Of a DNA stretch of 64,000 nucleotides, positions 62,800 to 64,000 are shown piece after piece. A program made the translations under genes and the position numbers. The DNA lies in the NCBI GenBank assembly GCA_900100095.1, contig FMTN01000007.1, forward strand, positions 62,001 to 126,000, in the 5' to 3' direction. The notes under the pieces were generated by a model. The model was not told where the DNA came from, ran no database searches, and saw only the letters and a program-made list of their open reading frames with translations. Each line of letters starts with the position of its first letter. Within the stretch, counting starts at the first letter, position 1. The DNA comes from Lachnospiraceae bacterium C10 (GTDB lineage: Bacteria; Bacillota; Clostridia; Lachnospirales; Lachnospiraceae).

Positions 62800-63432
62800 T
62801 CAATGATCCTCATATATAAGACCAACCTTATAACAGTTATGTAGGAAATAATCACATGCATCCTGTTTCTGCTTAAGATCAAATGCTCTATCATTTCTTT
62901 CGACAGCTTCTTCCATAAGTTTATAGGCCGCCAGTCTGTTTTTTTCGTAATCCTCGGTTTTTACAATATATCCGATTGCCCCTCTGTTCGTTACCGCAAC
63001 AACCATCTTAATGGTAGGCAGTCTTAGCATGAACATCACATCTTCCAAAGATATCTTAGACAGATTTGGGTGGTTATGCAAAATAACGACCACACATCCC
63101 TTTGCGGATACGATAACATGGTTGGTTTCGGTATCGGACATGGGTTCTACTGAATATTCATCACCTTTTGCCCATGCAAGGTATTCTTCTCCGTCCAATT
63201 CTTTCTGCGGACCATCCAAATCGTAGGCAATCGCAACTTCATTGCAGTCGTTTTCATCTCTTGAAATCTTCAAAACTGCTTTTGCCAGTGCTTGAAGTGT
63301 TTCGTACTGATCTTCTGGAATTTCCCGGTACTTAACGTAGGGTATCTTGGATATTGCAATATCAGTTATCTCTACCTTGTGATCACGTTTGGTTGCTTCA
63401 AGATCGGACAGCTTTATTTCTTCGTTATCCAC
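62800..63432 (-). CDS. JAB/RadC-like metal-binding domain protein
   Basis: The 210-residue protein carries a motif like the JAB/MPN metalloprotease or RadC fold, VVVILHNHPNLSKISLEDVMFML (near residues 113-135), with the HxHP, serine and aspartate expected for zinc binding. The spacing from the second histidine to the serine is one residue shorter than in RadC. The N-terminal 60 residues and the helical C-terminus are not recognised. It probably starts with GTG at 63432, directly behind an in-frame stop. The substrate is unknown. It belongs to the accessory segment with the integrase. Confidence 0.65.
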   Translation of the reverse strand: MDNEEIKLSDLEATKRDHKVEITDIAISKIPYVKYREIPEDQYETLQALAKAVLKISRDENDCNEVAIAYDLDGPQKELDGEEYLAWAKGDEYSVEPMSDTETNHVIVSAKGCVVVILHNHPNLSKISLEDVMFMLRLPTIKMVVAVTNRGAIGYIVKTEDYEKNRLAAYKLMEEAVERNDRAFDLKQKQDACDYFLHNCYKVGLIYEDH

Positions 63433-63463
63433 GGCTTATATCACCACTTCCTTATTTGCCTTG

Positions 63464-63472
63464 AGTATAGCA
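63464..63472 (-). promoter_or_regulatory. Extended -10 promoter of the JAB gene
   Basis: TGCTATACT on the minus strand, about 30 bases before the GTG start. A perfect inverted repeat GATTTTCCCA (63483-63492) / TGGGAAAATC (63513-63522) lies just upstream, where a regulator could bind. Confidence 0.5.
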
Positions 63473-63512
63473 TAGAGATGCTGATTTTCCCACAAAAATT
63501 CACGATTTCTAA

Positions 63513-63668
63513 TGGGAAAATCTACGTGTCAATAATGTTCATATATATCTTTATTATGGTCGGATTTATGGTCGATATGAAGTGGCTTTTCGTTGTGTCC
63601 TGGGCTTAAACGGTACTTTAAGCCGGGAAGATATTCTTCTACGAACGGTAGTGTCGGAACCCTTGTAA
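63513..63668 (+). pseudogene. Possible C-terminal gene remnant
   Basis: A frame open from 63513 to TAA 63666-63668 has no start codon but has protein-like composition near its end (GRYEVAFRCVLGLNGTLSRE, then DILLRTVVSEPL). It could be the tail of a gene cut by insertion of the neighbouring mobile segment. The rest of 63433-63754 shows only the JAB promoter, an inverted repeat and no complete gene. Confidence 0.25.
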
Positions 63669-63754
63669 ACAAAGACTTACAGGCACTCATTTTTGGTCAA
63701 AGCATACAGCTACTTAAAGGAATAAGAGCGAATATAGGAAACGAGGACTGGCAC

Positions 63755-64000
63755 ATGGATGTGAAAGGTATCGACAAATTTAAGATGCAGGCTCAGCAAT
63801 ATGAACTTCCGATAAAGGAGAATTATGCTGTTCCTGAAATAAATGAATCCCCGGAGAATACGAAACTTGCTAAGGGGCAAACGGATAAAGGTGGAGATGA
63901 GCAGCAGCTAAGCGAGAAAGAACAGCAGAGGCGAATGGCTCGGCTCCAGGATACGCTAAAAAATCATAATATTGAGATCAGTTATAACGATGAAGTGAAC
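63755..64000 (+). CDS. FlaG-like flagellar protein, 5' part only
   Basis: An open frame runs from ATG 63755 past the end of the window (82 codons seen). The N-terminus is polar and low in complexity. The last visible residues, QRRMARLQDTLKNHNIEISY followed by NDEVN, resemble the beginning of the conserved FlaG/YvyC domain (helix, then a strand before the IREIPP motif), but that motif lies outside the window. GAGG at 63743-63746 is a possible ribosome binding site. The same frame is open back to 63581 without a good start. FlaG proteins act in flagellar filament assembly; the assignment is tentative. Confidence 0.4.
   Translation, partial: MDVKGIDKFKMQAQQYELPIKENYAVPEINESPENTKLAKGQTDKGGDEQQLSEKEQQRRMARLQDTLKNHNIEISYNDEVN

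Noticed and set aside
63292-63609. A 105-residue plus-strand frame
   Set aside because: Most of it is antisense to the JAB-domain gene, its composition is that of a shadow frame, and it has no ribosome binding site.

Overview
The window is ordinary chromosome of an anaerobic Firmicute, most likely a Lachnospiraceae (Clostridia). The evidence is AGGAGG-type ribosome binding sites, TTGACA/TATAAT promoters and U-tailed terminators, combined with AddAB, RNase Y, a sufCBDSU operon, a MetA-type homoserine transferase, a bacterial GlnRS, a DUF6465-type Lys/Ala-rich protein and a 1427-residue tandem acyl-CoA dehydratase activase. No species is claimed. Genes are tightly packed and mostly on the + strand. 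The product names come from motif recognition alone; no search was run.

Layout. 1-16.6 kb: recX, rny, the Fe-S assembly operon sufC-B-D-S-U, the addB-addA recombination nuclease, a small acidic protein, a PPIase-like lipoprotein and a basic DUF6465 protein. 16.6-28.2 kb: htpG with CIRCE-like palindromes, the tandem activase (- strand), an acyltransferase-3 membrane protein, a rhomboid-like protein with a zinc ribbon, glnS and a DUF2225 protein. 28.3-36.3 kb: asd, pepT, a degenerate AAA ATPase overlapping topB, a left-handed beta-helix protein and an M18 aminopeptidase. 36.3-46 kb: an FN3-like anchored protein and a CLC transporter (- strand), purine nucleoside phosphorylase, an MTA/SAH-deaminase-like amidohydrolase, a GH13 lipoprotein, an MBL hydrolase and alaS. 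46-60.6 kb: a MATE pump, a 699-residue protein of unknown function, rpsU, a Nudix hydrolase, a NYN-domain protein, a divergent shikimate cluster (aroE-aroF on -, aroD-aroK on +), tRNA-Arg(CCG), an SH3 protein, rluF, ligA and metA. 60.7-64 kb: an accessory segment with a broken small gene, a tyrosine integrase, a JAB/RadC-like protein and a partial FlaG-like gene.

The most unusual signal is not a protein. A 129-bp element made of three hairpins occurs twice with one mismatch, in the 5' leader and at the 3' end of alaS. A 41-bp internally deleted form and a 13-14 bp head fragment occur elsewhere. In three of the four places the first bases of the element (TTAACTCAGTCGG) provide the stop codon of the preceding gene. 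A second, unrelated hairpin cluster bracketed by 17-bp direct repeats lies in front of the MATE gene. Other regulatory features worth attention are a terminator hairpin that buries the Shine-Dalgarno of the GH13 gene, promoters whose -35 box lies in the loop of the previous gene's terminator, and CIRCE-like palindromes on both sides of the htpG promoter. I found no CRISPR array, complete prophage, biosynthetic cluster or recognisable defence island.
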